From contig NZ_FPKW01000001.1 in NCBI RefSeq assembly GCF_900114875.1, positions 434,001 to 498,000 of the forward strand: a DNA stretch of 64,000 nt, read 5' to 3'. The DNA is from Chryseobacterium limigenitum (GTDB lineage: Bacteria > Bacteroidota > Bacteroidia > Flavobacteriales > Weeksellaceae). A model generated the notes under the pieces. It saw only the letters and a program-made list of their open reading frames with translations. It was not told where the DNA came from and searched no databases. Of this stretch, positions 8,926-17,446 are shown in pieces. Both the position numbers and the translations under genes were made by a program. Within the stretch, counting starts at the first letter, position 1, and each line of letters starts with the position of its first letter.

Positions 8926-11865
8926 ATGAACTTTTTCAAAAAAATTACCATTGCCACAAGCATTGCTGCAGCAAGTTTCTCCGGATATGCTTTCGGACAG
9001 GATTTCCAGTGGAAAGAAGCAAAATCTAATGGATATTCTTACAAATACGTAACGAACGACCCTACTTCAGCGAGATATTACAAGCTACAAAATGGGTTAA
9101 CCGTAATTTTAAGTCCGACAAATAAAGATCCTAGAATCCAGACTTATATTGCCACAAAAGCAGGAAGCAAAACAGATCCTGCAGATCATACAGGTCTTGC
9201 GCATTATCTGGAGCACATGCTTTTTAAAGGAACAGATAAATTCGGTTCTAAAGACTGGGCAAAAGAAAAACCTCTTCTAGACAAGATTGATGCTCTTTAC
9301 GAAAAGTATAATCAAACTAAAGACGAGGCTAAAAGAAAAGAAATCTACAAAGAAATCGATAAGGTTTCAGGAGAAGCATCAAAATTTGCCATTGCCAACG
9401 AATACGACAAAATGATGGCAGGTATGGGTGCAGACGGAACAAACGCCTTCACTTCTTTCGAACAGACAGTTTATACAGAAGATATTCCTGCGAATGTTGC
9501 TGATAAATTTTTAGCGGTTCAGGCAGAAAGATTCAGACAGCCTGTTTTAAGGCTTTTTCACACTGAACTGGAAGCTGTTTATGAAGAAAAAAACAGAGGA
9601 TTAGATAATGATCCAAGAAAAGTATACGAAGCCATGTTTTCTGCTATTTTCCCTAATAACAATTATGGAAAACAGACGACTATAGGAACTGTTGAGCATT
9701 TGAAAAACCCTTCTCTAACAGCGATTAGAGAATATTTCAACAACTATTACGTCCCTAATAATATGGGAATCATCATGTCGGGAGATTTTAATCCTGATGA
9801 AATGATTGCAAAGATCGACAAAGCTTTTTCTTATATGAAGTCGAAGCCGATTCCTGAATATAAAGTTGCACAGGAAAAACCAATCACCACTCCTATTGCA
9901 AGAGAGGTTTTCGGTCCGAATCCTGAAAACATTACAATTGGCTTCAGATTCCCGGGTGCTACTACAAAAGATGCAAGATTATTGAATCTTGTGGGAAGTA
10001 TGCTAACGAACGGACAAGCCGGATTAATCGATCTTGATTTGGTGAAAAAACAAAAATTATTGGGCGCTTATGCTTTTCCTTATGTTTTGAAAGACTATTC
10101 AGTTCTTTTATTGCAAGGAAATCCTACGGAAGGACAATCGCTGGATGAAGTTAAAACTTTATTGCTTCAGGAAATTGATAAATTAAGAAAAGGTGAATTT
10201 TCAGATGATCTTATTCAGTCTATCGTTGCCAATGAAAAGAAAAATCTGATCCAGAAAGATGAAAAATATTCTTCAAGAGCGGATATCTTAATGGATGAAT
10301 TTACTTCTGAAGTAGACCATAAAGTAGCTTTAGAATATATCGAAGAAATTTCTAAACTTACGAAAAAAGACATCATGGATTTTGCTTCAAAGTATCTTCA
10401 GGACAACAATTACGTTGCCGTTTATAAGAGAAAAGGCGAAGACAAAAACATTGTAAAAGTAGATAAACCTACCATTACTCCTATTTCTGTAAACAGAGAA
10501 GATCAATCTCCTTTCCTGAAAATGGTTGACGAAATGCCTGAAAATGCGATTTCTCCGATCTGGTTGAATTTTGATAAAGACATTGCTAAAAATAAACTAG
10601 GAAACGTAGATGTACTTTCTGTAAAAAATACAGACAATGCTCTATTCAGATTATATTATCATTTTGATTCAGGAAAATGGAATAATAAAATTCTTCCATT
10701 GGCAGCGGAATATTTACAGTATTTAGGAACAAAAGACAAATCTTCAGAAGCTATCAGTAAAGAATTTTACAAATTGGCTTCAAGCTTTAATGTAAGCGCA
10801 GGAAATGAAGAAACTTATGTTACTTTGGAAGGTTTAAATGAAAACTTCGATAAAACAATCACTTTATTTGAAGATTTAATTAAAAACTCTCAGGCAGATC
10901 AAAAAGCTTTGGATGCTTATAAAATAAGACTGAAAAAATCCAGAGACAACGCTAAACAGAACAAATCTGCTATTATGGCTGGTTTGAGAAGTTACGCACA
11001 GTATGGCGCTCAGAATCCTTTCAACAATGTTTTAAGTGATGCTGAATTAGATGCTTTAAAAGCGGAAGATTTAATTAATGTTCTTCATGATTTATTCAAT
11101 TTCAAGCATAAAGTGTTGTATTATGGTCCAAAAACAGGAAACGAAGTTGTTGCTTCTTTAACTCCTGTTCATAAACTTCCTGCTACTTTAAAAGAATTAC
11201 CGAAGTCTAAAACTTTCACGCAGGTTTCAACAGATCAGAACAAAGTATTATTCGCTCATTATGATATGGTTCAGGCCGAGATCTTCTGGGTGAGAAATTC
11301 TGACCAGTACAACGCTTCTATTACGCCAACTGTAAGTTTATTTAACAACTATTTTGGAGGCGGCATGGGATCTATTGTTTTCCAGACGATCAGAGAATCT
11401 AAAGCACTAGCCTATTCTACGTATTCTTATTTCTCACTTCCGAGCAAAAAAGAGGACAAAGATATTGTTATGGCTTATGTAGGAACACAGGCAGACAAAT
11501 TCAATGATTCTACTCTAGCAATGAATGAGCTTCTGACAGCACTTCCAAAATCTGATCAGTTGTTTGAAACAGCCAAAAATGGATTGAAAAAATCTATTGC
11601 TTCCGAAAGAATAACTCAGGACGGAATCATATTCTCTTATTTAAGAGCGCAAAAGCTTGGAAATAACTTTGATATGAGAAAGAATGTTTACGAGCAGGCT
11701 CCAAAATTGACTTTCACAGACATCAACAATTTCCATGATAAGGAAATGAAAGGCAAAAACTTCACTTACTGTCTGGTTGCCTCTCAAGACAAAGTAAATG
11801 AAGCCGATATGAAAAAATTAGGCGAAGTAAAAAAACTTAATTTAACCGAAATATTCGGTTATTAA
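8926..11865 (+). CDS. M16 family zinc metallopeptidase (pitrilysin-like, exported)
   Basis: 979-aa exported peptidase with a signal peptide (about residues 1-24, ending YAFGQ). The inverted zinc motif HYLEH is at 93-97, and the third ligand region ELEAVYEEKNRGLDNDP follows about 110 residues later, so the N-terminal M16 domain looks active. The second half contains the inactive C-terminal M16 domain, including NNYFGGGMGSIVFQTIRESKAL, the glycine-rich loop and R..Y substrate-binding block of the family. It probably degrades peptides in the periplasm. A strong terminator follows. Confidence 0.92.
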   Translation: MNFFKKITIATSIAAASFSGYAFGQDFQWKEAKSNGYSYKYVTNDPTSARYYKLQNGLTVILSPTNKDPRIQTYIATKAGSKTDPADHTGLAHYLEHMLFKGTDKFGSKDWAKEKPLLDKIDALYEKYNQTKDEAKRKEIYKEIDKVSGEASKFAIANEYDKMMAGMGADGTNAFTSFEQTVYTEDIPANVADKFLAVQAERFRQPVLRLFHTELEAVYEEKNRGLDNDPRKVYEAMFSAIFPNNNYGKQTTIGTVEHLKNPSLTAIREYFNNYYVPNNMGIIMSGDFNPDEMIAKIDKAFSYMKSKPIPEYKVAQEKPITTPIAREVFGPNPENITIGFRFPGATTKDARLLNLVGSMLTNGQAGLIDLDLVKKQKLLGAYAFPYVLKDYSVLLLQGNPTEGQSLDEVKTLLLQEIDKLRKGEFSDDLIQSIVANEKKNLIQKDEKYSSRADILMDEFTSEVDHKVALEYIEEISKLTKKDIMDFASKYLQDNNYVAVYKRKGEDKNIVKVDKPTITPISVNREDQSPFLKMVDEMPENAISPIWLNFDKDIAKNKLGNVDVLSVKNTDNALFRLYYHFDSGKWNNKILPLAAEYLQYLGTKDKSSEAISKEFYKLASSFNVSAGNEETYVTLEGLNENFDKTITLFEDLIKNSQADQKALDAYKIRLKKSRDNAKQNKSAIMAGLRSYAQYGAQNPFNNVLSDAELDALKAEDLINVLHDLFNFKHKVLYYGPKTGNEVVASLTPVHKLPATLKELPKSKTFTQVSTDQNKVLFAHYDMVQAEIFWVRNSDQYNASITPTVSLFNNYFGGGMGSIVFQTIRESKALAYSTYSYFSLPSKKEDKDIVMAYVGTQADKFNDSTLAMNELLTALPKSDQLFETAKNGLKKSIASERITQDGIIFSYLRAQKLGNNFDMRKNVYEQAPKLTFTDINNFHDKEMKGKNFTYCLVASQDKVNEADMKKLGEVKKLNLTEIFGY

Positions 11866-11873
11866 AATAAATG

Positions 11874-11900
11874 AAAGACTCTGGAAACAGGGTCTTTTTT
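11874..11900 (+). terminator. Intrinsic terminator after the M16 peptidase
   Basis: 10-bp stem AAAGACTCTG/CAGGGTCTTT (one G-T pair) with a GAAA tetraloop and a T-run. Confidence 0.85.
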
Positions 11901-11949
11901 CTTTGTGTCAAATCAAAAACAATTATAGATTTTATTTATCAACACCAAC

Positions 11950-11980
11950 TTGTTCGATAGATGAAATACTCTTATCTTTG
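11950..11980 (+). promoter_or_regulatory. Promoter of the peroxiredoxin gene
   Basis: TTG (11950-11952), 20-nt spacer, -10 box TATCTTTG (11973-11980). It overlaps an upstream in-frame ATG at 11961, so that ATG would lie before the transcription start. This supports the peroxiredoxin start at 12015. Confidence 0.6.
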
Positions 11981-12014
11981 CCACAGAAAATTTAATTATA
12001 AAAACGAGAAAATT

Positions 12015-12647
12015 ATGTCTTTAGTAGGAAAAAAATTCCCGAATGTAGCAATTGATGCAATGTCTGAAATGGGTGACGATCTTAGAATCAACATCTTTGA
12101 AGAAACAACTAAAAACCAACAGAAAGTAATTTTGTTCTGGTATCCAAAAGATTTCACTTTCGTATGTCCGACAGAGCTTCATGCTTTTCAGGAGGCTTTA
12201 GGTGAATTTGAAAAAAGAAACACTAAAGTAATTGGTGCTTCTTGCGACACAAACGAAGTACATTTTGCATGGTTGAACGTTTCAAAAGATAACGGTGGTA
12301 TCGAAGGCGTAACTTACCCGCTTTTAGCTGATACTCACAGACAATTGGCTAATATGCTGGGAATTGTAGATCAGGATTTCGAATATAATGATGAGGGAGA
12401 AGAAGTTTTCACAGGTTCTAACGTAACTTACAGAGCAACTTACCTGATCGACGAAACCGGAAAAGTATTCCATGAGTCTGTAAACGATATGCCTTTAGGA
12501 AGAAACGTAAAAGAATATTTAAGATTGATCGATGCTTACACGCATGTTCAGAAGCACGGTGAAGTTTGTCCTGCAAACTGGGAAGAAGGAAAAGATGCAA
12601 TGAAGGCTGACAGAAATTCAACTGCTGAATATTTAGCAAAAAACTAA
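12015..12647 (+). CDS. ahpC: Typical 2-Cys peroxiredoxin (AhpC/Prx1 type)
   Basis: Reduces hydrogen peroxide and organic peroxides in the cytosol. From the ATG at 12015 it is 210 aa. Peroxidatic Cys51 lies in DFTFVCPTELHAF and the resolving Cys185 in HGEVCPANW, giving a complete typical 2-Cys pair. An ATG 54 nt upstream would add 18 unrelated residues and sits inside the promoter, so I reject it. It is followed by a thioredoxin-like gene and a small conserved gene, forming a redox unit; the thioredoxin may be its reductant. The gene symbol is by family. Confidence 0.93.
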   Translation: MSLVGKKFPNVAIDAMSEMGDDLRINIFEETTKNQQKVILFWYPKDFTFVCPTELHAFQEALGEFEKRNTKVIGASCDTNEVHFAWLNVSKDNGGIEGVTYPLLADTHRQLANMLGIVDQDFEYNDEGEEVFTGSNVTYRATYLIDETGKVFHESVNDMPLGRNVKEYLRLIDAYTHVQKHGEVCPANWEEGKDAMKADRNSTAEYLAKN

Positions 12648-12657
12648 AATTCTAATG

Positions 12658-12745
12658 TAACAATGTAGCAATCTAGCAGTATAACAATTTTAAGACTCGT
12701 TTTTCAATTGTTAAATTGGTAAATTATTAGATTGTTACATTGTTA
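12658..12745. repeat. Long imperfect intergenic inverted repeat
   Basis: Arms at 12658-12676 and 12727-12745 pair over 19 nt with two mismatches (core TAACAATGTA), and the loop holds a second stem AACAATT/AATTGTT. It fills the gap between ahpC and the thioredoxin gene. Similar AT-rich hairpins recur in other gaps of this window. Confidence 0.7.
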
Positions 12746-12769
12746 ATTTTTCAATTTAAAAAATCAACA

Positions 12770-13078
12770 ATGTACACAGAATTAACCGAAGATACGCTAC
12801 AAAACATCGTAGCAGACAATGAAAAAGTAGTCGTTCAATACGGAGCAACATGGTGCGGAAACTGCAGAATTATGAAGCCAAAATTCAAAAAATTAGCTTC
12901 TGAAAATGATAGCATTCCTTTCCTTTATGTAGATGCAGAAAAATTACCGGAAAGCAGAAAATTAGCTAAAGTTGATAATTTACCTACTTTTGCGATCTTC
13001 AAAAATGGTGAATTGGTAAATCAGGTTCAATCTAATCAGGCTGAAAGTTTAATTAACCTTTTTAATGAATTAGCATAA
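12770..13078 (+). CDS. Thioredoxin-family protein
   Basis: 102-aa cytosolic thioredoxin-fold protein. Active site WCGNC with Cys29 and Cys32 in YGATWCGNCRIMKP, followed by FLYVDAEKLPE and the cis-Pro region DNLPTFAIFKNGE. An alternative ATG at 12740 adds 10 residues without thioredoxin similarity, so 12770 is preferred. It sits between the peroxiredoxin and a small conserved gene whose ATG overlaps its stop by one base, so it probably supplies electrons to the peroxiredoxin or acts in thiol repair. Confidence 0.9.
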   Translation: MYTELTEDTLQNIVADNEKVVVQYGATWCGNCRIMKPKFKKLASENDSIPFLYVDAEKLPESRKLAKVDNLPTFAIFKNGELVNQVQSNQAESLINLFNELA

Positions 13079-13326
13079 TGAAGTTACCTATAATAAGACA
13101 ATTTTATCAAAATCAAACTCCTGAAAATCTTGAAAAAACATTAGAAGTTTTAGAAAGTTTCAGCGAATTCAGAGGAACAAGTGAAGAGGACTTAAACGTT
13201 GCAGGTGAGCTCATAACAAACATCTGCGGAGCATTGGAAGTTCATGCCAACGTACAAAACGGAATGAGCGAAAAAGATGCTTTAAATTCTTTTGCTCAGA
13301 AAGTTTTAGGATCAATTGATAAATAA
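13078..13326 (+). CDS. Small conserved flavobacterial protein (DUF6952-like)
   Basis: 82-aa soluble acidic protein, translationally coupled to the thioredoxin gene (TAATG overlap at 13076-13080). I recall it as a small domain of unknown function conserved in Flavobacteriia in the same position after peroxiredoxin and thioredoxin genes; the number DUF6952 is from memory. It is mostly helical (ETLEVLESFSEF... DLNVAGELITNICGALEVH). A role in the same redox unit is inferred from order only. Confidence 0.72.
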   Translation: MKLPIIRQFYQNQTPENLEKTLEVLESFSEFRGTSEEDLNVAGELITNICGALEVHANVQNGMSEKDALNSFAQKVLGSIDK

Positions 13327-13419
13327 TTTTTAAACACTAATACCACAAATATTTTTCACGAATATTCACAAATAATTTTATAAAAATTAGTGTTATTTCT
13401 GTTTAAAACACCAAAAATA

Positions 13420-13447
13420 AAATCCCGATGAAAAGACATCAGGATTT
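13420..13447. terminator. Terminator between convergent genes
   Basis: Stem AAATCCCGATG/CATCAGGATTT (one mismatch) with T-rich flanks on both strands, between the small redox gene and the Bax-inhibitor gene. Confidence 0.75.
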
Positions 13448-13475
13448 TTTGGGTTTATAAAATTTCTTTTTTCTA

Positions 13476-14162
13476 TTAGCTTCTTCTGCTCATTAAAATA
13501 CTCAGGATATACCAGAACAACAACATAATAGAAGCAAAAAGCTGTAACGAAGCTCCAACATACTGATTGGTTGCGTAAGAATCTTTAAGCTTACTTGTTT
13601 GATATAAAATTGTTGCAGAAGCCAAAATTACCATTCCTACAGAGAACCAAAGTCCAAGATTGAAACCGAAAAGCATTCCGCCAACGATCAATCCAAGTGA
13701 AATAAATCCACCAATAACGATAATATTTCTTAAAAAAGAAAAGTCTCTTTTAGAAGTAAAAGCTACTGCTGAGATTCCTGCAAACATTGCAACCGTTAAT
13801 GTCGCTGCCTGAAAAATAACCTGCGCTCCGGAATACACCATCGCAATATAAATTAACGGTAAGAAAATAACCGCTTCAAGCACAATATAAAATCCAAGCC
13901 CGAAATATTGCGTTGATCTACTTAGTGAAAGCGACCATTTTGTTGCTAAGATTGAAGCCAGCCAAAATACACCGATAATCAACAGCCAAGCAAACCTTTG
14001 CGCAAACATTGCAACAATTAATTGCTCAGGAACCACTTTCAATAAAATAGTTTCAACTCCGATAAATCCGAGGATTGCCAGAGCAACATGTAAATACGTT
14101 TTCTTGTAAAAACTGGCCTTTTCTACGTCTGTAGAATTCGCCACTAAAACATCTGTCATCAT
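13476..14162 (-). CDS. Bax inhibitor-1/YccA family membrane protein
   Basis: 228-aa integral membrane protein with about seven hydrophobic segments and the family layout: a short N-terminus, LHVALAILGFIGVET, then FGLGFYIVLEAVIFLPLIYIA, AATLTVAMFAGISAVAFTSKRDFS and a C-terminal GASLQLFASIMLLFWYILSIL. BI-1/YccA proteins are linked to membrane proteostasis and calcium leak; the bacterial role is loosely defined. A second ATG one codon in (14159) is equally possible. Downstream of the 148-aa exported protein on the same strand. Confidence 0.9.
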   Translation of the reverse strand: MMTDVLVANSTDVEKASFYKKTYLHVALAILGFIGVETILLKVVPEQLIVAMFAQRFAWLLIIGVFWLASILATKWSLSLSRSTQYFGLGFYIVLEAVIFLPLIYIAMVYSGAQVIFQAATLTVAMFAGISAVAFTSKRDFSFLRNIIVIGGFISLGLIVGGMLFGFNLGLWFSVGMVILASATILYQTSKLKDSYATNQYVGASLQLFASIMLLFWYILSILMSRRS

Positions 14163-14200
14163 AAAGTTTATATTTTTTATTTAAATATATTAAAAATAAA

Positions 14201-14647
14201 TTATTTTTTAAATGGTTTAATTCCAAGAATCTTACCATTATTTTCAAATACCGCTGTAATCACTTCTTTTGGATCAGTAGATTTATCATCAGCATATTTA
14301 TATTGGATCATCGGATAACTATTACCGTCTATCACCGGTTTGTAACCTGTTTTAATGATCGTAAGCTTTTTGCTGGTATTGATATCCGCCGACAGCTTTG
14401 TAAAAACTTTATCGGTAACTACCTGCTTTGCCTTATCAGAAAGTAAAGCCTCCATACCCTTTCTGTCAGAAGTTTTCAAAGCAGTGATAAATTGCAGAAA
14501 TCTTCCGTTATAAAGATCAATCTGTTTTTTATTCAGCTCTAAAGGCGTTTCTGTCTTCCTGTTGTTTTCTACCTTTAAATCAACAACTTCCTGCGAAAAA
14601 AAAAGCTGTACCGACAAGATTGAAAGTATTAAAAATATTTTTTTCAT
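14201..14647 (-). CDS. Exported protein of unknown function
   Basis: 148 aa with a clear signal peptide (MKKIFLILSILSVQLFFSQ). The mature part contains a helix (KKQIDLYNGRFLQFITALKTSD) and a C-terminal beta region ending ENNGKILGIKPFKK, a fold like small DUF3887/NTF2-like accessory proteins, but I cannot assign the family. It is followed 38 nt later by the Bax-inhibitor gene on the same strand. Confidence 0.75.
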   Translation of the reverse strand: MKKIFLILSILSVQLFFSQEVVDLKVENNRKTETPLELNKKQIDLYNGRFLQFITALKTSDRKGMEALLSDKAKQVVTDKVFTKLSADINTSKKLTIIKTGYKPVIDGNSYPMIQYKYADDKSTDPKEVITAVFENNGKILGIKPFKK

Positions 14648-14690
14648 TTTCGTAATTCGAATATAAATTTACAATTGAAGATACGTAAAA

Positions 14691-15725
14691 TTAAATTAAT
14701 TCTAAAAATTTCATCGTATCCACATTATCCGCATAAGTACTCAAACCAGGATTTTGTGCCTCTCCGAAATACACAGAATCAAAACCCAATTCATCTTTAG
14801 CAACAATACATTGAATATTTTCTTCATTTTCAGCAATAAAGCTTTTAACTTCATCTAAAGAAGAATATCTGCTGAAATTAATCACAGAAAGCGGACTGAA
14901 TAATTTATCATCTTCCTTCATCATTACAAAATTATTATCCCAGAATTTATCAAGATTTAAAAGATAAACCGCTCTGTTATATTCATAATTATTCGCATAT
15001 TTATTATGATTGATAATGTCCTGAAAACCTACAAAACTTTCAAACAATCTGTCAATTACAAAATCCTGCGGAATTAAAATTCTCGTTACGTTTCTGCAAC
15101 CCAACCCAAAATACTGGAAAATATCGTTCGCTAAAAGCTGTAATTCTTCAACAGTTTCATCGCCCTTTAAAACAGCAACCGAAGTTCTGTTTTTACGGAT
15201 AATATTCAAGTGTTTTTTAAAATAATACTCTAAATATCTTGCCGTATTATTACTTCCTGTTGCAATCACTGCGTCAAAGTTTTCCAACCTTTCAACGAAT
15301 TCATATTCAACATTATCGCTAGAAAATTCTTTCCATTTTTTCAACAAAAACGGAACCATATATCTATCTTTTGAAGATAATTTGATCACCGGAATATGAT
15401 TGCTCAACACCACAGAAATCACATCATGAAGACCAACCAAAGGAATATTCCCGGCAAGGATTAATCCTACTCTTTTTGTAATTTTAGAGATAGAATAATC
15501 TTTAAGCCAATCCTTTATATTTTCCTCTGTCAGCAGATCCGACCATTGTTTTAAAGCAAATTTCTGATTATCAATGGTAAACCACGGGTTTTCCATTTCA
15601 GACTTTCTTAATAATAATTCAAAATCAGAATCATTCTCGTTATATTCAGCAGTATCTTTTGCCAAAAACACTTTTATATAATCACTTAGGTTAATAAGTC
15701 CTAAAACTTGATTTTCGATATTCAT
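14691..15725 (-). CDS. Acyl-CoA reductase (LuxC-like)
   Basis: 344-aa protein of the NAD(P)-dependent acyl-CoA reductase/LuxC group of the aldehyde dehydrogenase superfamily, which reduces acyl-CoA or acyl thioester to aldehyde. Visible blocks are LILAGNIPLVGLHDVISVVLS, VIATGSNNTARYLEYYF, LLANDIFQYFGLGCRNVTRILIP (catalytic Cys in the GCRN block) and ALPIE-type N-terminal helices. It is divergent from a 4Fe-4S ferredoxin gene, an arrangement common in flavobacteria, so the ferredoxin may be linked to it. The physiological substrate is unknown. Confidence 0.8.
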   Translation of the reverse strand: MNIENQVLGLINLSDYIKVFLAKDTAEYNENDSDFELLLRKSEMENPWFTIDNQKFALKQWSDLLTEENIKDWLKDYSISKITKRVGLILAGNIPLVGLHDVISVVLSNHIPVIKLSSKDRYMVPFLLKKWKEFSSDNVEYEFVERLENFDAVIATGSNNTARYLEYYFKKHLNIIRKNRTSVAVLKGDETVEELQLLANDIFQYFGLGCRNVTRILIPQDFVIDRLFESFVGFQDIINHNKYANNYEYNRAVYLLNLDKFWDNNFVMMKEDDKLFSPLSVINFSRYSSLDEVKSFIAENEENIQCIVAKDELGFDSVYFGEAQNPGLSTYADNVDTMKFLELI

Positions 15726-15753
15726 AATTACTGTAAAATTGGGGAATATTTTG

Positions 15754-15771
15754 TAATTTTGTGCAAATTTA
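15754..15771. promoter_or_regulatory. Back-to-back -10 boxes of the acyl-CoA reductase and ferredoxin genes
   Basis: Plus strand TAATTTTG (15754-15761) points to the ferredoxin, 23 nt before its ATG. Minus strand TAAATTTG (15771-15764) points to the acyl-CoA reductase. They are 2 nt apart in a 59-nt gap, so polymerase binding to one should exclude the other. Confidence 0.5.
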
Positions 15772-15784
15772 AAAAAAATTAGCG

Positions 15785-16135
15785 ATGGCTATTAAAATAA
15801 CTGATGAATGCATTAATTGCGGTGCCTGCGAACCGGAGTGTCCCAACAATGCAATATATGAAGGAGCAGTAGACTGGAAAGCTTCCGAAGGTACTGAGCT
15901 TAAAGGTACTGTCACATTAACATCAGGACTTACAGTGGATGCGGATGCACCGCAAGAGCCTGTAAATGATGATGTTTATTTTATTGTAACAGATAAGTGT
16001 ACGGAATGTAAAGGATTCCATGAAGAACCACAGTGTGCAGCGGTTTGCCCTGTAGATTGCTGTGTTCCTGATGAGGATCATGTAGAATCTGAAGAAGCAC
16101 TGCTTAATAAAAAAGCATTTTTACACGGTGAATAA
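15785..16135 (+). CDS. 2[4Fe-4S] dicluster ferredoxin
   Basis: 116-aa electron carrier. The first cluster motif is CINCGACEPEC (Cys9, 12, 15, 19) followed by PNNAIYEG; the second is CTECKGFHEEPQCAAVCP near 80-98, with the extended loop between Cys residues typical of this clade, then DCC. An acidic insert of about 40 residues separates the clusters. Partner enzymes are unknown; the divergent LuxC-like reductase is the obvious neighbour. A strong terminator follows. Confidence 0.94.
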   Translation: MAIKITDECINCGACEPECPNNAIYEGAVDWKASEGTELKGTVTLTSGLTVDADAPQEPVNDDVYFIVTDKCTECKGFHEEPQCAAVCPVDCCVPDEDHVESEEALLNKKAFLHGE

Positions 16136-16141
16136 AAAACG

Positions 16142-16171
16142 CCGTCTCAGCCAGTATGAGACGGTTTTTTT
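16142..16171 (+). terminator. Intrinsic terminator after ferredoxin
   Basis: Perfect stem CCGTCTCA/TGAGACGG (16142-16149 with 16157-16164) followed by seven T. Confidence 0.92.
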
Positions 16172-16215
16172 AACCAAATATTTCAAAAAAACTAAGTAAA
16201 ATATTAAAAATGAAA

Positions 16216-16239
16216 TGGTAAGCCCGAAAGTTCTTACCA
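16216..16239 (+). promoter_or_regulatory. Hairpin in the serC leader
   Basis: 7-bp perfect stem TGGTAAG/CTTACCA (16216-16222 with 16233-16239), 10-nt loop CCCGAAAGTT, ending 20 nt before the serC ATG at 16259. There is no T-run, so it is not a terminator. It could be a leader regulatory structure or an operator for a dimeric protein. Confidence 0.4.
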
Positions 16240-16258
16240 AAACCAAAAAAATAAAAAT

Positions 16259-17323
16259 ATGAGCAAAAAGCACAACTTCAGCGCAGGACCATGTATTTTA
16301 CCGCAAGAGGTATTCGAAAAATCAGCAGAAGCTATTTTAGATTTTAACGGTATTGGTCTTTCTCTTCTTGAGATCTCTCACAGAAGTAAAGATTTCGTTG
16401 CAGTAATGGACGAGGCACGTGCAATTGTAAAAAGATTAATGAACCTTGGGGATGATTACGAGGTTTTATATTTAGGCGGTGGTGCTAGTCTGCAGTTTGC
16501 AATGGTTCCTTACAACTTGTTGAAAGTTGGTGGAAAAGCTGCTTATTTAGATACAGGAACTTGGGCTGCAGGAGCGATCAAGGAAGCGAAAAAATTAGGT
16601 AATGTAGATGTTGTAGGTTCTTCAAAAGAGGAAAACTATTCTTTCATTCCTAAAGATTATACGGTAGGTTCAGAGTACGATTATTTCCACTGTACTTCAA
16701 ACAATACGATTTACGGAACTCAAATGAAATCTTTCCCGGAAGTGGATACTTTGATGGTTTGTGACATGAGTTCTGATATTTTCTCAAGACAGTTAGATTT
16801 CTCTAAATTCGATTTAATCTATGCCGGAGCTCAGAAAAATATGGGACCAGCAGGAGTTACTTTGATCGTAATTAAAAAAGAGATCCTTGGAAAAACAGGA
16901 AGAGAAAATATGCTGTCGATTTTAGATTATTCTCAGCATATTTCAAAAGAATCAATGTATAATACGCCACCTGTTTTCCCTGTATATGCATCTTTATTGA
17001 CTTTGCAGTACTTAGAAAAAAACGGAGGAATTGCTGCTGCTGAAGCAAGAAACAAAGCAAAAGCAAAACTTTTGTATGATGAAATTGATAGTAATCCGTT
17101 ATTTGAGACGTTTTGTGTAAAAGAAGACCGTTCTTTGATGAATGTTTCGTTCAAGTTGATCGATGACAGCAAAAAAGAAGAATTCGACAACGCTTGGAAA
17201 GCTGCAGGAATCAGCGGACTGAACGGGCACAGAAGTTTAGGAGGTTACAGAGCCAGCTTATACAACGCTTTACCAATCGAAAGTGTGCAGGTTTTGGTAG
17301 ACGTAATGAAATCAATTAAATAA
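16259..17323 (+). CDS. serC: Phosphoserine aminotransferase SerC
   Basis: PLP enzyme making 3-phosphoserine from 3-phosphohydroxypyruvate and glutamate (serine synthesis; also acts in pyridoxine synthesis). 354 aa, full length. N-terminus KHNFSAGPCILP is diagnostic, with GGGASLQFAMVPYNL, and AGAQKNMGPAGVT carrying the PLP lysine Lys193. C-terminal GLNGHRSLGGYRASLYNAL holds the phosphate-binding residues. First gene of a serine unit with the serA-like gene and a DUF1015 gene. Confidence 0.97.
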   Translation: MSKKHNFSAGPCILPQEVFEKSAEAILDFNGIGLSLLEISHRSKDFVAVMDEARAIVKRLMNLGDDYEVLYLGGGASLQFAMVPYNLLKVGGKAAYLDTGTWAAGAIKEAKKLGNVDVVGSSKEENYSFIPKDYTVGSEYDYFHCTSNNTIYGTQMKSFPEVDTLMVCDMSSDIFSRQLDFSKFDLIYAGAQKNMGPAGVTLIVIKKEILGKTGRENMLSILDYSQHISKESMYNTPPVFPVYASLLTLQYLEKNGGIAAAEARNKAKAKLLYDEIDSNPLFETFCVKEDRSLMNVSFKLIDDSKKEEFDNAWKAAGISGLNGHRSLGGYRASLYNALPIESVQVLVDVMKSIK

Positions 17324-17337
17324 TTTAAGCTTAAAAA

Positions 17338-17433
17338 ATTGAAAGATTAAAAGGTCATTCCCTTATTTTAAATTTTCTTAATTTGGCAACCGATTTAGAA
17401 TTTTTAAATATTATAGTTTTTTAATCTTTCAAT
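17338..17433. repeat. Intergenic inverted repeat between serC and serA-like gene
   Basis: Perfect 15-bp arms ATTGAAAGATTAAAA (17338-17352) and its complement (17419-17433) with a 66-nt AT-rich loop. No strong T-run follows, so it is not a normal terminator. Confidence 0.7.
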
Positions 17434-17446
17434 CAAAATATAAACC

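Noticed and set aside
11961..12014. Upstream ATG extending the peroxiredoxin by 18 residues
   Set aside because: It lies inside the -33/-10 promoter, and the added residues do not look like peroxiredoxin.
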